Origin: Comamonadaceae bacterium 2PF
Lineage (GTDB): Bacteria; Pseudomonadota; Gammaproteobacteria; Burkholderiales; Burkholderiaceae_C
NCBI GenBank assembly: GCA_005502875.1
Contig: SCMV01000021.1
Location: forward strand, 1 to 63,789
Length of the DNA: 63,789 nt
Reading direction: 5' to 3'
The notes under the pieces are model-generated. The model made no database searches and had not been told where the DNA came from. It saw nothing but the letters and a program-made list of their open reading frames with translations. Within the stretch, counting starts at the first letter, position 1, and every line of letters starts with the position of its first letter. Below are positions 27,211-36,211 of this stretch, in pieces. Position numbers and translations under genes: made by a program.

Positions 27211-29012
27211 CACTTCCAGCTGTCCTTGAGACCAGTGATCTTGTTGAACACCGGCTTGCCTGCGGCGTGATCCTGGCGGTCGGCCACGAAGTAGCCAAAA
27301 CGCTCGAACTGGAACTTCTGATCGGGCACAGCCGCCGCCAGCGAAGGCTCGACGTAGGCCTGAACCACCTTGAAACTGTCCGGGTTCAGACTGGCCTTGA
27401 AGTCCTTGCCACCGGCATCGGGCTGCGGGTCCGTGAACAGGCGGTCGTAGACGCGCACCTCGGCCGCAACGCCATCGGCCACGCCCACCCAGGTGATGGC
27501 GGCCTTGACCTTGACGCTGTCGGCGCCCGGCGTGCCGCTCTTGGTGTCGGGCACGACGGTGGCCAGCACCTCGGTGACGCGGCCATCGGCATCCTTGGCG
27601 CAGCCGGTGCACTCGATGACGTAGCCGCCCTTGAGGCGAACCTTGTTGCCGGGGAACAGGCGCTTGTAGCCCTTGGGCGGCACCTCTTCGAAGTCTTCGC
27701 GCTCGATCCACACCTCGCGGCCCAGCTTGAAGTGGCGCACCGGAGACTCGGTGCCTTCGGGCGGGTGAGGCAACGCGGGCAGCGAGCAAGGCTCCAGGTG
27801 GCCAGCGCCCATCACCTCATCCCAGTTGCTCAGCACCAGCTTGACGGGGTCGAGCACGGCCATGCCGCGGTGGGCCTTGTTTTCCAGGTCGTCGCGCAGG
27901 GCGATGTCCAGCGTGCTGTAGTCGATCCAGCTGTCAGACTTGCTCACGCCGATGCGCTCGCAGAACAGCTGGATGGCCTCGGGCGTGTAGCCACGGCGGC
28001 GCAGGCCGGCGATGGTGGGCATGCGGGGGTCGTCCCAGCCGCTGACCACGCCTTCGTCAACCAAAGCTTTCAGCTTGCGCTTGGAGGTGATGACGTAGGT
28101 GAGGTTCAGGCGCGCGAACTCGTATTGCTTCGGGTTCGGGTGCTGGAGCAGGCCCAGCTTGGCCAGGTTGTCGACCAGCCAGTCGTAAAAAGGGCGCTGG
28201 TCTTCGAACTCCAGCGTGCAGATGCTGTGGGTGATCTGCTCGAGCGCGTCTTCGATCGGGTGGGCGAAGGTGTACATCGGGTAGATGCACCACTTGTCGC
28301 CGGTGTTGTGGTGGGTGGCGCGGCGGATGCGGTAGATGGCCGGGTCCCGCATGTTGATGTTGGGGCTGGCCATGTCGATCTTGGCGCGCAGCACCATCGA
28401 GCCATCGGGGTGCTTGCCGTCGCGCATCTCGCGGAAACGCGCCAGGTTTTCATCGGGCGTGCGGGCGCGGAAAGGGCTGTCCTTGCCGGGCGTGGAGAAG
28501 TCGCCACGGTTGACGCGCATCTCTTCAGGGCTTTGCTCGTCCACGTAGGCCAGGCCGGCGCCGATCAGCGCCTCGGCCGCGCGGTACATGAAGTCGAAGT
28601 AGTTGCTGGCGTAGTAGAGGTGGCTCTCGGCCTGGCCGTTGAAGTTCGAGTCCCAGCCAAAGCCCAACCACTTGACGGCGTCCAGGATGGCGTCGACGTA
28701 CTCCTGCTCTTCCTTCTCGGGGTTGGTGTCGTCAAAGCGCATGTGGCAGACGCCACCGTAATCGCGCGCCAGGCCGAAGTTCAGGCAGATGCTCTTGGCG
28801 TGGCCGACGTGCAGGTAGCCGTTCGGCTCGGGCGGAAAGCGCAGGCGGACCTTGGCGGGGTCTGGCTGGCCGGCCCCGTGGTGGGCGGCGTCACCGGGCG
28901 AGCCGGCCCAGCGGCGGCTGGCGTAGGTGCCCTGCTCCAGGTCGCGGTCGATGATGCCGCGCAGGAAGTTGGTGGGCTTGTGGGGAACGTTCGGATCGGT
29001 GGCGTCGGTCAT
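27210..29012 (-). CDS. glnS: Glutamine--tRNA ligase
   Basis: Class I aminoacyl-tRNA synthetase of 600 residues that charges tRNA(Gln). FPPEPNGYLHVGHAKSI contains the HIGH motif (HVGH, about residue 67), and VITSKRKL (about 307) is the KMSKS-equivalent loop. MRFDDTNPEKEE is the expected adenylate/acceptor site. The C-terminal anticodon-binding beta barrels are full length. Divergent from ppk2 and coupled to a DUF454 gene downstream. Confidence 0.97.
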   Translation of the reverse strand: MTDATDPNVPHKPTNFLRGIIDRDLEQGTYASRRWAGSPGDAAHHGAGQPDPAKVRLRFPPEPNGYLHVGHAKSICLNFGLARDYGGVCHMRFDDTNPEKEEQEYVDAILDAVKWLGFGWDSNFNGQAESHLYYASNYFDFMYRAAEALIGAGLAYVDEQSPEEMRVNRGDFSTPGKDSPFRARTPDENLARFREMRDGKHPDGSMVLRAKIDMASPNINMRDPAIYRIRRATHHNTGDKWCIYPMYTFAHPIEDALEQITHSICTLEFEDQRPFYDWLVDNLAKLGLLQHPNPKQYEFARLNLTYVITSKRKLKALVDEGVVSGWDDPRMPTIAGLRRRGYTPEAIQLFCERIGVSKSDSWIDYSTLDIALRDDLENKAHRGMAVLDPVKLVLSNWDEVMGAGHLEPCSLPALPHPPEGTESPVRHFKLGREVWIEREDFEEVPPKGYKRLFPGNKVRLKGGYVIECTGCAKDADGRVTEVLATVVPDTKSGTPGADSVKVKAAITWVGVADGVAAEVRVYDRLFTDPQPDAGGKDFKASLNPDSFKVVQAYVEPSLAAAVPDQKFQFERFGYFVADRQDHAAGKPVFNKITGLKDSWK

Positions 29013-29137
29013 GCCCCGATTCTATCGAGGCAAGGCGCCGTGCTCCCTGCAGGCGGCGCAACGAACACATCGCCACATGGCCGCACCAGCGCTTCGTCGG
29101 GTATGGTTGGATCCAAACACCCAACCGGAGGGCACCA

Positions 29138-29977
29138 ATGGGCAGCAAATCAGACCGAGCAAAAAGCAACAACCATGGCGATGCCAAGCTGGGTCGCAAA
29201 GCCTACGAAGCGGCCCTGGAGCCGATGCAGCTGGAGCTGGCCCAGATGTCGCGCTGGCTGGCCCACCACCACAAGCGCCTGCTGATCATCTTCGAGGGGC
29301 GCGACACGGCGGGCAAGAGTGGCGTCATCCGAGCCATCTCCGAGGTGCTCGACCCGCGTCGCTGCCAGGTGGTGGCGCTGGGCAAGCCTTCAGAGCAGGA
29401 GCGCGGCCAGTGGTACTTCCAGCGCTACGTGCCGCACCTGCCCGCTGCCGGCAACGTGGTGCTTTTTGACCGCAGCTGGTACAACCGCGCTGGCGTCGAG
29501 AAGGTGATGGGCTTTTGCACAGACGAAGAGCACCGCCGCTTCCTGCGCGAAGTGCCTTTGTTCGAACGCATGCTGACCGACGACGGCATCATCGTCTTCA
29601 AGTACTGGTTGTGCGTGAACCAGGCCGAGCAGGAGGCGCGTTTCGCCGAGCGGCTGGCCGATCCGCTCAAGCGCTGGAAGCTATCGCCCGTGGACGTGGT
29701 CGCGCGCACCAAGTACGCCGAATACGGCAAGGCGCGCAACGCGATGCTCAAGGCCTCGCACACGGCGCACGCGCCCTGGACGCTGGTCGATTTCAACGAC
29801 CAGCGCCTGGGCCGCCTGACCCTCATCCGCCACCTGCTGGACCACCTGCCAGACCAGAAGGTGCCCGAGCAGACCATCGACATGCCGCCCCTGGAGGGCC
29901 GGCCAGGCAAGGAGACCTACCCTGCCGGACATGCGCCGCTGCCGCCTTTCCCCCTGCCGATTCAAACAAACGATTGA
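29138..29977 (+). CDS. ppk2: Polyphosphate kinase 2
   Basis: PPK2-family kinase of 279 residues, using polyphosphate to phosphorylate nucleoside mono- or diphosphates (or the reverse). Walker A EGRDTAGKSGVIR (about residue 53) and the lid/Walker B region FDRSWYNRAGVEKVMGF (about 110) are intact. GGAGG lies about 8 bases before ATG. One-domain PPK2 of class I or III; class cannot be fixed by eye. Divergent from glnS. Confidence 0.93.
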   Translation: MGSKSDRAKSNNHGDAKLGRKAYEAALEPMQLELAQMSRWLAHHHKRLLIIFEGRDTAGKSGVIRAISEVLDPRRCQVVALGKPSEQERGQWYFQRYVPHLPAAGNVVLFDRSWYNRAGVEKVMGFCTDEEHRRFLREVPLFERMLTDDGIIVFKYWLCVNQAEQEARFAERLADPLKRWKLSPVDVVARTKYAEYGKARNAMLKASHTAHAPWTLVDFNDQRLGRLTLIRHLLDHLPDQKVPEQTIDMPPLEGRPGKETYPAGHAPLPPFPLPIQTND

Positions 29978-30118
29978 ATCGGCCACACTGGGAAAAACAC
30001 GTCGTTTCAAACACCCCCCATTTAAGCGTCAGGCATCAATTCGGCGCGTAAACCCTGTGCGGGAGCGTGGCCGTGGCCCGGGAAGATCCATCCCAAGCCA
30101 CACCAACCACCTGCCGCC

Positions 30119-30901
30119 ATGCTCACCACCCGCTACCAGAAGGTCCAGACGCTCACGGTCACCGACGTCATCCGCATGCACGCGCTGTTCGAGGCCCACT
30201 ACGCCAGCAGCCCGCTTGCCACCTTCCTGGACGACCTCTCCCGCAAGGAAGGCGTCTTCGTGGTGCGCCGCCGCAGCGACGCGGAAATCGTCGGCTTCTC
30301 GACGCTGGGGGTCTACCGTTTCGGGATCGGCGGCCGGCAGGTCAAGGGCATGTTCAGCGGCGACACCATCATCGAAAGCGCCCACCGCGGCTCGCGCACG
30401 CTGCAGCAGGCCTTCGCCTGGAAGCTGTTCATCGAGGCCATCAAGGCCCCGCTGACGCCGCAGTACTGGATGCTCATCAGCAAGGGCTACAAGACCTACC
30501 TGCTGATGGCGCGCAACTTCCCCGACTTCCACCCCCGCCGCGACCACCCGAACCCCGAAATGGCGGGCCTGGTGCGCGACTACTGCGAGGCGATGTTCCC
30601 CGGCAAGCTGAACACCAGCACGATGCTGCTGCACTTCGGCGACGACGCCAACCGCCTCAAGCCGGAGGTGGCCGACATCACCGACGACATGCGCCGCGAT
30701 CCGGACATCCGCCACTTCGAGCGGCTCAACCCGACCTGGGAGCAAGGCACGGAGCTGCCCTGCATCGCCCGCACCGACCTGTCGGCCTTCTGCCAGGCCA
30801 TCGTGCCCTTCCTGCGCAAGGTGTGGCGCAGCAAGGTGGCGGCACGTCGCGCGGCGCCGCAACCCCAGTCGGCAGCTCAGTCGGCCGCTCGTTCGGTCTG
30901 A
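30119..30901 (+). CDS. GNAT-like protein of unknown function
   Basis: Soluble protein of 260 residues. The pattern of EGVFVVRRR, EIVGFSTLGVYRF and SGDTIIESAHRGSRTLQQAF resembles the central strands and pyrophosphate-binding helix of GNAT acyltransferases (R-G-S-R-T-L in place of RxxGxG/A). The C-terminal half has no recognised motif. Its last 25 bases overlap, tail to tail, the stop end of the DUF1289 gene. The acceptor is unknown. Confidence 0.55.
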   Translation: MLTTRYQKVQTLTVTDVIRMHALFEAHYASSPLATFLDDLSRKEGVFVVRRRSDAEIVGFSTLGVYRFGIGGRQVKGMFSGDTIIESAHRGSRTLQQAFAWKLFIEAIKAPLTPQYWMLISKGYKTYLLMARNFPDFHPRRDHPNPEMAGLVRDYCEAMFPGKLNTSTMLLHFGDDANRLKPEVADITDDMRRDPDIRHFERLNPTWEQGTELPCIARTDLSAFCQAIVPFLRKVWRSKVAARRAAPQPQSAAQSAARSV

Positions 30902-31359
30902 GCCGAACCTGAGGCCGAGTCCTGCACGGGGCTTGGGGCGGCTGCGGCCCGCCTGCCTTCGGCGGCGCGCTCCGCATAGCGGTTGAAGCGCCAGGCGCTG
31001 GACTCGATGGTGATGCGCCGCCAGGTCTCGCGCTTTTCGCCCGGGCTCATCTCGGGCCACAGTTGCACCTCGTCGAAGGTGCGCCCGCACCCCTTGCACA
31101 GGTCATCGCCCTGGCTGGTCGAGCAAATCGCGATGCAAGGCGTGTCCGGCGTGGTGTCGTACCACTTCAGCCAGGCCTGGTAGGCCGCTCGGGGCATGCT
31201 GTCCTCGTCGCACAGCTGCTCGTGGTGGTAGACCATCAGCGCGTAGACCTCGGCGAGCTTCTTGACCTCGTCGGCCAAGCTGATGCCGTCGGGCGATGGC
31301 GAGCGCTCGCGCCACCAGTTGATGGCGGACTCGATGTCGGTGATGTGGATGCCGGCCAT
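30877..31359 (-). CDS. DUF3717-DUF1289 fusion protein
   Basis: Protein of 160 residues starting at ATG 31359. Residues ~1-75 match DUF3717 (MAGIHITDIESAINWWRERS) and residues ~78-130 match DUF1289 with its Cys set CIAICSTSQGDDLCKGCGRT, a probable zinc or Fe-S site, and the SPGEKRETW signature. Both domains are small and uncharacterised. It follows trpS by 53 bases on the same strand and may be co-transcribed. The 3' end overlaps the convergent gene by 25 bases. Confidence 0.83.
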   Translation of the reverse strand: MAGIHITDIESAINWWRERSPSPDGISLADEVKKLAEVYALMVYHHEQLCDEDSMPRAAYQAWLKWYDTTPDTPCIAICSTSQGDDLCKGCGRTFDEVQLWPEMSPGEKRETWRRITIESSAWRFNRYAERAAEGRRAAAAPSPVQDSASGSAQTERAAD

Positions 31360-31412
31360 GGGTGCTTGATCGGAGGCGGTGCGCGAGCAGGTGCCTGATG
31401 CCCAAACGGGGA

Positions 31413-32756
31413 TCAAGCCTGAGCGGCCTTGGCGGCCTTCTCGGCTTCGGCCTGGCGCGTGGCCTCGACCAGGCTGGCCAGGGCTTCGGACACGGCGGTG
31501 GCGTCCACGCCTTCGGCGCGGCTCACCGGGGCTTCGGCCAGGGCGGCTTCGCCTTCGGTCTTCAGGCGCTTGACCCAGTTGCCCGCTTCGCGGCCATCGG
31601 CCAGGCCAAGGCTTTGCAGCAGCAGCGCGCCCTGGTGGGTGGTGAGCTTGAAGTAGAACAGGCCGTCGGCCTCGCGGTATTGCTTGATTTGCGGCAGCGC
31701 CTGCTTGTCGGCGGAGGCCTTGGCGGCCGGCTGGGCCACGGCCACCATCTTGCGCAGGCCCACGGCCTGGCGCAGCTCGGCGATGAAGGGCGTGGCGGTG
31801 CGGCGAGCCTTGGCAGCGCCGGCCTGCAGCACCTCTTCGATGCGCTCGGGGTGGGCCACCAGCTCGGCGTACTGGGCGCGCATGGGGCCCACGTGGGCCT
31901 CGATCAGGTCGACCACGCGCTGCTTGGCGTCGCCCCAGCCCAGGCCGGCGATCAGGTCGCGGCGGAAGGCCTCGCGGGTGGGGGAGTCGGCGAAGGCGTC
32001 ATGCAGGGTGACCAGGTGCGAGGTTTCCGGGTCCTTGGGCTCGCCAGGCAGGCGAGAGTCGGTCACCACGCGGGCGATGGCGTCCTTGAGGCCCTTGGCG
32101 CCGCCTTCGAACAGCGGCACGGTGTTGTCGTAGCTCTTGCTCATCTTGCGGCCGTCCAAGCCGGGCAAGGTGGCCACGCTCTCTTCGATCTCGGCCTCAG
32201 GCAGCACGAACAGGTCTTTGCCGCCACCGTAGAGGTGGTTGAAGCGCTGGGCCACGTCGCGCGCCATCTCGATGTGCTGCACCTGGTCGCGGCCGACGGG
32301 CACGCGGTGTGCGTTGAACATCAGGATGTCGGCGGCCATCAGCACGGGGTAGCAGAACAGGCCCATGGTCACGCCGTCATCGGGCTCGGCGCCCTTGGCC
32401 TCGTTGGCGTCGACCGAAGCCTTGTAGGCGTGGGCGCGGTTCATCTGGCCCTTGGCGGTGACGCAGGTCAGCAGCCAGTTCAGCTCGGTGATCTCGGGGA
32501 TGTCGCTTTGCGCGTAGAAGGTGACGCGCTGGGTGTCCAGGCCTGCGGCCAGCCAGGTGGCGGCGATTTCAAGGCGCGAGCGGGCGATGCGCGCCGGGTC
32601 GTCGCACTTGATGAGGGCGTGGTAGTCGGCCAGGAAGAAGAAGCTCTCCACGCCAGGCTCGCGGCTGGCCGCGATGGCGGGGCGGATGGCGCCGACGTAA
32701 TTGCCGAGGTGGGGGGTGCCGGTGGTGGTGATGCCGGTGAGGACGCGCTGGTTCAT
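31413..32756 (-). CDS. trpS: Tryptophan--tRNA ligase with C-terminal extension
   Basis: Class I synthetase of 447 residues. TGTPHLGNYVGAI holds the HIGH-equivalent and LDGRKMSKSYDN the KMSKS loop (about residue 200). The first ~350 residues cover the usual 330-350-residue enzyme. The last ~95 residues add a segment reading READGLFYFKLTTHQGALLL and SLGLADGREAGNW, then an Ala/Glu-rich tail; I recognise this only as an extension seen in some betaproteobacterial TrpS. Its start is 55 bases from the nested inverted-repeat element. Confidence 0.95.
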   Translation of the reverse strand: MNQRVLTGITTTGTPHLGNYVGAIRPAIAASREPGVESFFFLADYHALIKCDDPARIARSRLEIAATWLAAGLDTQRVTFYAQSDIPEITELNWLLTCVTAKGQMNRAHAYKASVDANEAKGAEPDDGVTMGLFCYPVLMAADILMFNAHRVPVGRDQVQHIEMARDVAQRFNHLYGGGKDLFVLPEAEIEESVATLPGLDGRKMSKSYDNTVPLFEGGAKGLKDAIARVVTDSRLPGEPKDPETSHLVTLHDAFADSPTREAFRRDLIAGLGWGDAKQRVVDLIEAHVGPMRAQYAELVAHPERIEEVLQAGAAKARRTATPFIAELRQAVGLRKMVAVAQPAAKASADKQALPQIKQYREADGLFYFKLTTHQGALLLQSLGLADGREAGNWVKRLKTEGEAALAEAPVSRAEGVDATAVSEALASLVEATRQAEAEKAAKAAQA

Positions 32757-32811
32757 CCGGCGATTTTAGGGGTGGTGGAGTGGGTGTGGGTTTGCTCACG
32801 GTTTGAGCAAC

Positions 32812-33197
32812 GGGATGGGGGCGAGGGGGGCCTGCTCCGGGACCACGCTCGCGGGGCACCACCGAGCACGGCATTCGTCACCCCTTGAACACCGACCAAG
32901 TGGTTGCCGAGCCATGACACCGCGAATGGGCCCTGCGCAGGCCCCCCTCGCCCCCATCCCGCGACAAACCGTGGCAGGCGGAGAAGGAAGAAGCAGGGCG
33001 ACGCAAGCGTCGCCCTGCTTCTTCCGCAACCCCCGCAGTGCGCGGTGGTTCGGGTTCGGTGGGTGGGGAGCGTGTGAGCCGGCCCGACATGTGCGGTGTC
33101 ATGGCTCGGCAACCACTTGGCTGATGTTCAAGGGATGACCTCCGCGAAGCTCGGTGGTGCCCCGCGCAGGGCCGGATCACACGCTCCCCACCCACCG
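32812..33197. repeat. Nested inverted-repeat element between trpS and purN
   Basis: About 386 bases with three linked inverted structures. Hairpin 1: a perfect 24-base inverted pair, 32812-32835 with 32937-32960. Centre: a perfect 19-bp palindrome, 32986-33004 with 33007-33025. Hairpin 2: a 28-base pair, 33057-33084 with 33170-33197, with one mismatch. The segments enclosed by the two hairpins, 32851-32923 and 33093-33165, are 73 bases each and about 85% identical when one is inverted. So the element is two inverted copies of one unit around a palindrome. The outer stems differ in sequence between copies yet stay self-complementary. Small open frames inside are by-products. Resembles a foldback or MITE-like element or paired structured-RNA units. 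Confidence 0.85.
32986..33025. repeat. 40-bp near-perfect palindrome at the centre of the element
   Basis: GGAAGAAGCAGGGCGACGC is followed by AA and then its exact reverse complement. It lies between two hairpin units of opposite orientation and would form a cruciform or a very stable RNA stem. Confidence 0.9.
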
Positions 33198-33275
33198 AGC
33201 CATGCACCCACCGCCGCACGAAACCCAACATCCAAAACACCCCCGCCCCCGAGAACCTAAAATGCGCGCCTCAAC

Positions 33276-33923
33276 ATGAAATCCATCGTCATCCTCATCA
33301 GCGGCCGCGGCTCCAACATGGAAGCCATCGTGCACGCCTGCCAGCAAGAAGCCTGGCCTGCCCGCATCGCGGCCGTCGTCAGCAACAAGGCCGACGCCTC
33401 GGGGTTGCAGTTCGCGGCCTCGCACGGCATCGCCACGGCCGTGGTCGACCACAAGGCTTTCACATCACGAGAGGCCTTTGACGCCGAACTGGCCAAGGTG
33501 ATCGACGGTTTCACACCCGACCTGGTGGTGCTGGCCGGCTTCATGCGCATCCTCACCGAAGGTTTCGTGCGCCACTTCGAGGGGCGGTTGCTCAACATCC
33601 ACCCCTCGCTGCTGCCGGCCTTCCCCGGTCTGCACACGCACCAGCGCGCCATCGAGGCCGGCTGCAAGCTGGCTGGGGCCACGGTGCACTTCGTCACGCC
33701 CGAGCTCGACCATGGCCCCATCGTGGCCCAGGCGGTGGTGCCAGTGCTGGTGGGCGACACCGCCGAGCAACTGTCCCAGCGCGTGCTGACCCAGGAGCAC
33801 CGGATGTACCCGGCTGCGGTGCGCTGGTTTGTTCAGGGCGCGCTCGACCTCACGCCCGACGGGCGGGTGCTGCACCGTCAGCAGGCGCCCCAGTTGCTGG
33901 GGCAGCTCTCGCCCGAGGCCTGA
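33276..33923 (+). CDS. purN: Phosphoribosylglycinamide formyltransferase
   Basis: GAR transformylase of 215 residues, third step of purine synthesis, using 10-formyltetrahydrofolate. The phosphate-binding loop ISGRGSNME is at about residues 8-16. Catalytic Asn and His are in LLNIHPSLLPAFPG (about 107-120) and the catalytic Asp in ELDHGPIV (about 147). Length is typical. Divergent from trpS across the inverted-repeat element; convergent with a histidine kinase, 17 bases apart. Confidence 0.96.
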   Translation: MKSIVILISGRGSNMEAIVHACQQEAWPARIAAVVSNKADASGLQFAASHGIATAVVDHKAFTSREAFDAELAKVIDGFTPDLVVLAGFMRILTEGFVRHFEGRLLNIHPSLLPAFPGLHTHQRAIEAGCKLAGATVHFVTPELDHGPIVAQAVVPVLVGDTAEQLSQRVLTQEHRMYPAAVRWFVQGALDLTPDGRVLHRQQAPQLLGQLSPEA

Positions 33924-33940
33924 GACCTCGGGCCCGACGC

Positions 33941-35293
33941 TCAGGTCGCGGGCGCGCTCATCGCCACAGGGACCTCGAACCAGAACAGGCTGCCCAGACC
34001 TGGCTGACTGGAAGCGCCGATGCGTCCGCCCATGGCGTCGACCAGGCGCTTGCAGATCGCCAGGCCCAGGCCAGAGCCACCGTGGCTCGCGATCGTGCGG
34101 TCGCTGGCCTCGCAAAAGGGCTCGAAAAGGTGTGGCAAGGCGCTGGATGGCACACCGATGCCACAGTCCTGCACCTCGATGTGCAACCAGCTCGGGGCCT
34201 CCATGCGGCAGCGCAGCGTGACCTCGCCGGCGGGCGTGAACTTCACGGCATTGGCCAGCAGGTTGAGCATCACCTGCTTGATCCGCAAAGGATCGCCCAC
34301 CATGTCTCCGCAGAAGCCTTCGTTCAGGTCTCGCTCGAGGTGCAGGGTCACGCCCTTGGCCAAGGCCACGGGCAAGACCATGTCCATGGCCTCCTGGGTG
34401 ACCCGCAGCAGGTCGAATGGCACCTGCTCGACGCGGGTGGTGCGCTCTTCCATGCGCGAGAAATCAAGCACCTCGTTGACCATCTGCAGCAAGGTGGCGC
34501 CGCACTGGTTGATCTGCGCGAGATGACGCGACTGCGTTTCGCTCAAAGGGGTCTGACCCATCAGTTGCGCAAAACCCAGCACGCCGTTGAGCGGGGTGCG
34601 GACCTCGTGACTGAGTTGCGCGAACAGGCGGGTGCGCTCGAGGTTGGCCTGCTGCAGGGCCTGGAGCATGTCCTCAAGGTGGGCGGTGTGCTCGGTGAGC
34701 TCCATCTGCTGGGCGCGGATGGTGGCCTGCTGGCGGCCGATGTCGCGCTGGTAACCCTCGTAGGCGCGCCGCACCACCAGGCCCACGCCACAGCCAATCA
34801 GCAGGAAACCGATTTGCAGCAGCGGCATGGGCAACTCGCGCGCGTCCATGTGTGGCTGCAACACAGGATTCAGTTCATGCCACCACATGCCAGCGGCAGC
34901 CAGCAGCGTCACGGGCACCCAGGCCACGCCATCGCGCCAGCCCAGCACGTGGGCCACGAACATGGGCCACCAGACGAGCCACCACACGCTGGCCTCGGGC
35001 TTTTGCCCCATCCAGATCAGGCTGACCATGACGAGCAGCATGTTGGCAAACAGCGCAGCATGAGCGATGACGCGCACCTTGGCGGCCGCCACACTGGAGC
35101 GCATCAGCGGGAAGAGCACACCCACCATGGCGCTGCTCAGGCCCAGGCTCAGGCCGATCCAGGGTTGAGCGCAGAACAGCCCGAAAAAAACGGCAAAGGC
35201 CAAGTGCCCCGCCACCGAAACGAACAGCAGGTCACTGAAACGCTGATAAGGAACCCAGGCCGCAGGGGCCGATGGGGAAGGCGGTGATGCCAT
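33941..35293 (-). CDS. Membrane sensor histidine kinase
   Basis: Kinase of 450 residues. About six hydrophobic segments fill residues ~20-175, then a coiled coil (~180-228), HisKA with FAQLSHEVRTPLNGVLGF (His near 235), and HATPase_c with LLANAVKF, DCGIGVP and GGSGLGLAIC. No receiver or PAS domain and no large periplasmic loop, so the signal is probably sensed in the membrane. It lies downstream, in the same direction, of a LuxR-type response regulator (216-base gap), a plausible partner. Confidence 0.9.
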   Translation of the reverse strand: MASPPSPSAPAAWVPYQRFSDLLFVSVAGHLAFAVFFGLFCAQPWIGLSLGLSSAMVGVLFPLMRSSVAAAKVRVIAHAALFANMLLVMVSLIWMGQKPEASVWWLVWWPMFVAHVLGWRDGVAWVPVTLLAAAGMWWHELNPVLQPHMDARELPMPLLQIGFLLIGCGVGLVVRRAYEGYQRDIGRQQATIRAQQMELTEHTAHLEDMLQALQQANLERTRLFAQLSHEVRTPLNGVLGFAQLMGQTPLSETQSRHLAQINQCGATLLQMVNEVLDFSRMEERTTRVEQVPFDLLRVTQEAMDMVLPVALAKGVTLHLERDLNEGFCGDMVGDPLRIKQVMLNLLANAVKFTPAGEVTLRCRMEAPSWLHIEVQDCGIGVPSSALPHLFEPFCEASDRTIASHGGSGLGLAICKRLVDAMGGRIGASSQPGLGSLFWFEVPVAMSAPAT

Positions 35294-35509
35294 GGTTACT
35301 GCTTACTCCTGGGCCTCGACTGCCACGCCTGATCTCACCGGGATCAGGACAAGGAGACTAGCGCATGGTGAAGCGGTGGTCGGCACGATGCGATGGGGGT
35401 TTGCGAGAAACCCCGGCATTGTGGCGCGTCGGGCACGGTCGATTTCGGCCAGCCAACCATGGATGCCGCAGCAAAAGGCAACAAGGCCGCGAGTCGGATC
35501 AGCCTCGCA
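35294..35509. other. 216-base gap between kinase and response regulator
   Basis: No gene and no hairpin that I would call. It may contain the kinase promoter. Confidence 0.4.
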
Positions 35510-36211
35510 TCAAACCGGGATGGCCCGGGTGGCCAGGGCAGCGGCTGCCGCGCGGGTCTCGACCCCCAGCTTCTCGAAGATGTGCTCGAGGTGCTTGTTG
35601 ACGGTGCGGTGACTCATGCCCAGGATCTCGGCGATGTCGCGGTTGGTCTTGCCGCGCGCCAACCAGGTCAGGACCTCGGTTTCGCGCGGGGTGAGCGAGG
35701 CCTGCAGCAGCCGATCGGTTTCAGGCGAGGCGTTGAGCGGCAGCGGGCGCTGCTGCATGCTCGCCTGGGCCAGGGCCTCGCGGGCGGCGCGGGCGTTGCG
35801 CACGTGCGCATTCAGTCGGGCCAACACCTCTTCGATGCGGATGGGCTTGACCACGTAATCGACCCCGCCGACTTCAAAGCCAGTGACCACGTCGGTGGTG
35901 TCGCTCAGACCGGTCATGAAGATGACCGGGATGGCCTGACCAACGGGGTGGGCCTTGATGCGCTGACAGGTCTCGAAACCACTCCAGCCGGGCATGACGC
36001 CGTCGAGCAGGATGGCATCGGGCGTGACGACATCGAGCCGCGCCAGGGCTTGCGGGCCATCGCGGGCCACGAGCACGGTGTAGCCCTCGCCGGCCAGCGC
36101 GTCGCACAGCATGCGCAAGGTGTCGGGTGCGTCGTCCACCACCAGCACCGTGCCGGCCCGCGCAGGGGGCGTGGCTGCCTGGGCGGGCGGGGCCTCAACG
36201 TCGGGGCTCAT
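35510..36211 (-). CDS. LuxR/NarL-type response regulator
   Basis: Response regulator of 233 residues. The receiver (about 20-135) has LVVDDAPDT, phosphoacceptor Asp in ILLDGVMPGWSG and the Lys of YVVKPIR. The C-terminal HTH (about 170-225) reads LTPRETEVLTWLARGKTNRD then MSHRTVNKHLEHIFEKLGV. Its start overlaps the end of the permease-kinase gene by 17 bases, so the two are translationally coupled and are likely partners. Expected to act on promoters such as the urt region. Confidence 0.93.
   Translation of the reverse strand: MSPDVEAPPAQAATPPARAGTVLVVDDAPDTLRMLCDALAGEGYTVLVARDGPQALARLDVVTPDAILLDGVMPGWSGFETCQRIKAHPVGQAIPVIFMTGLSDTTDVVTGFEVGGVDYVVKPIRIEEVLARLNAHVRNARAAREALAQASMQQRPLPLNASPETDRLLQASLTPRETEVLTWLARGKTNRDIAEILGMSHRTVNKHLEHIFEKLGVETRAAAAALATRAIPV

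Noticed and set aside
26997..29285. 762-codon plus-strand open frame opposite glnS
   Set aside because: Antisense to glnS, with Val/Ala/Gly/His-rich composition and no motif.
32757..32811. T-box or tryptophan attenuator leader for trpS
   Set aside because: No T-box conserved sequence, specifier loop or Trp-rich leader peptide; the structure nearby is symmetric between both genes.
31362..32888. 508-codon plus-strand open frame opposite trpS
   Set aside because: Shadow of trpS; composition is artefactual.
32803..33240. Small open frames within the trpS-purN gap with similar translations on both strands
   Set aside because: Their similarity comes from the inverted repeat itself. No ribosome-binding site or conserved protein pattern.
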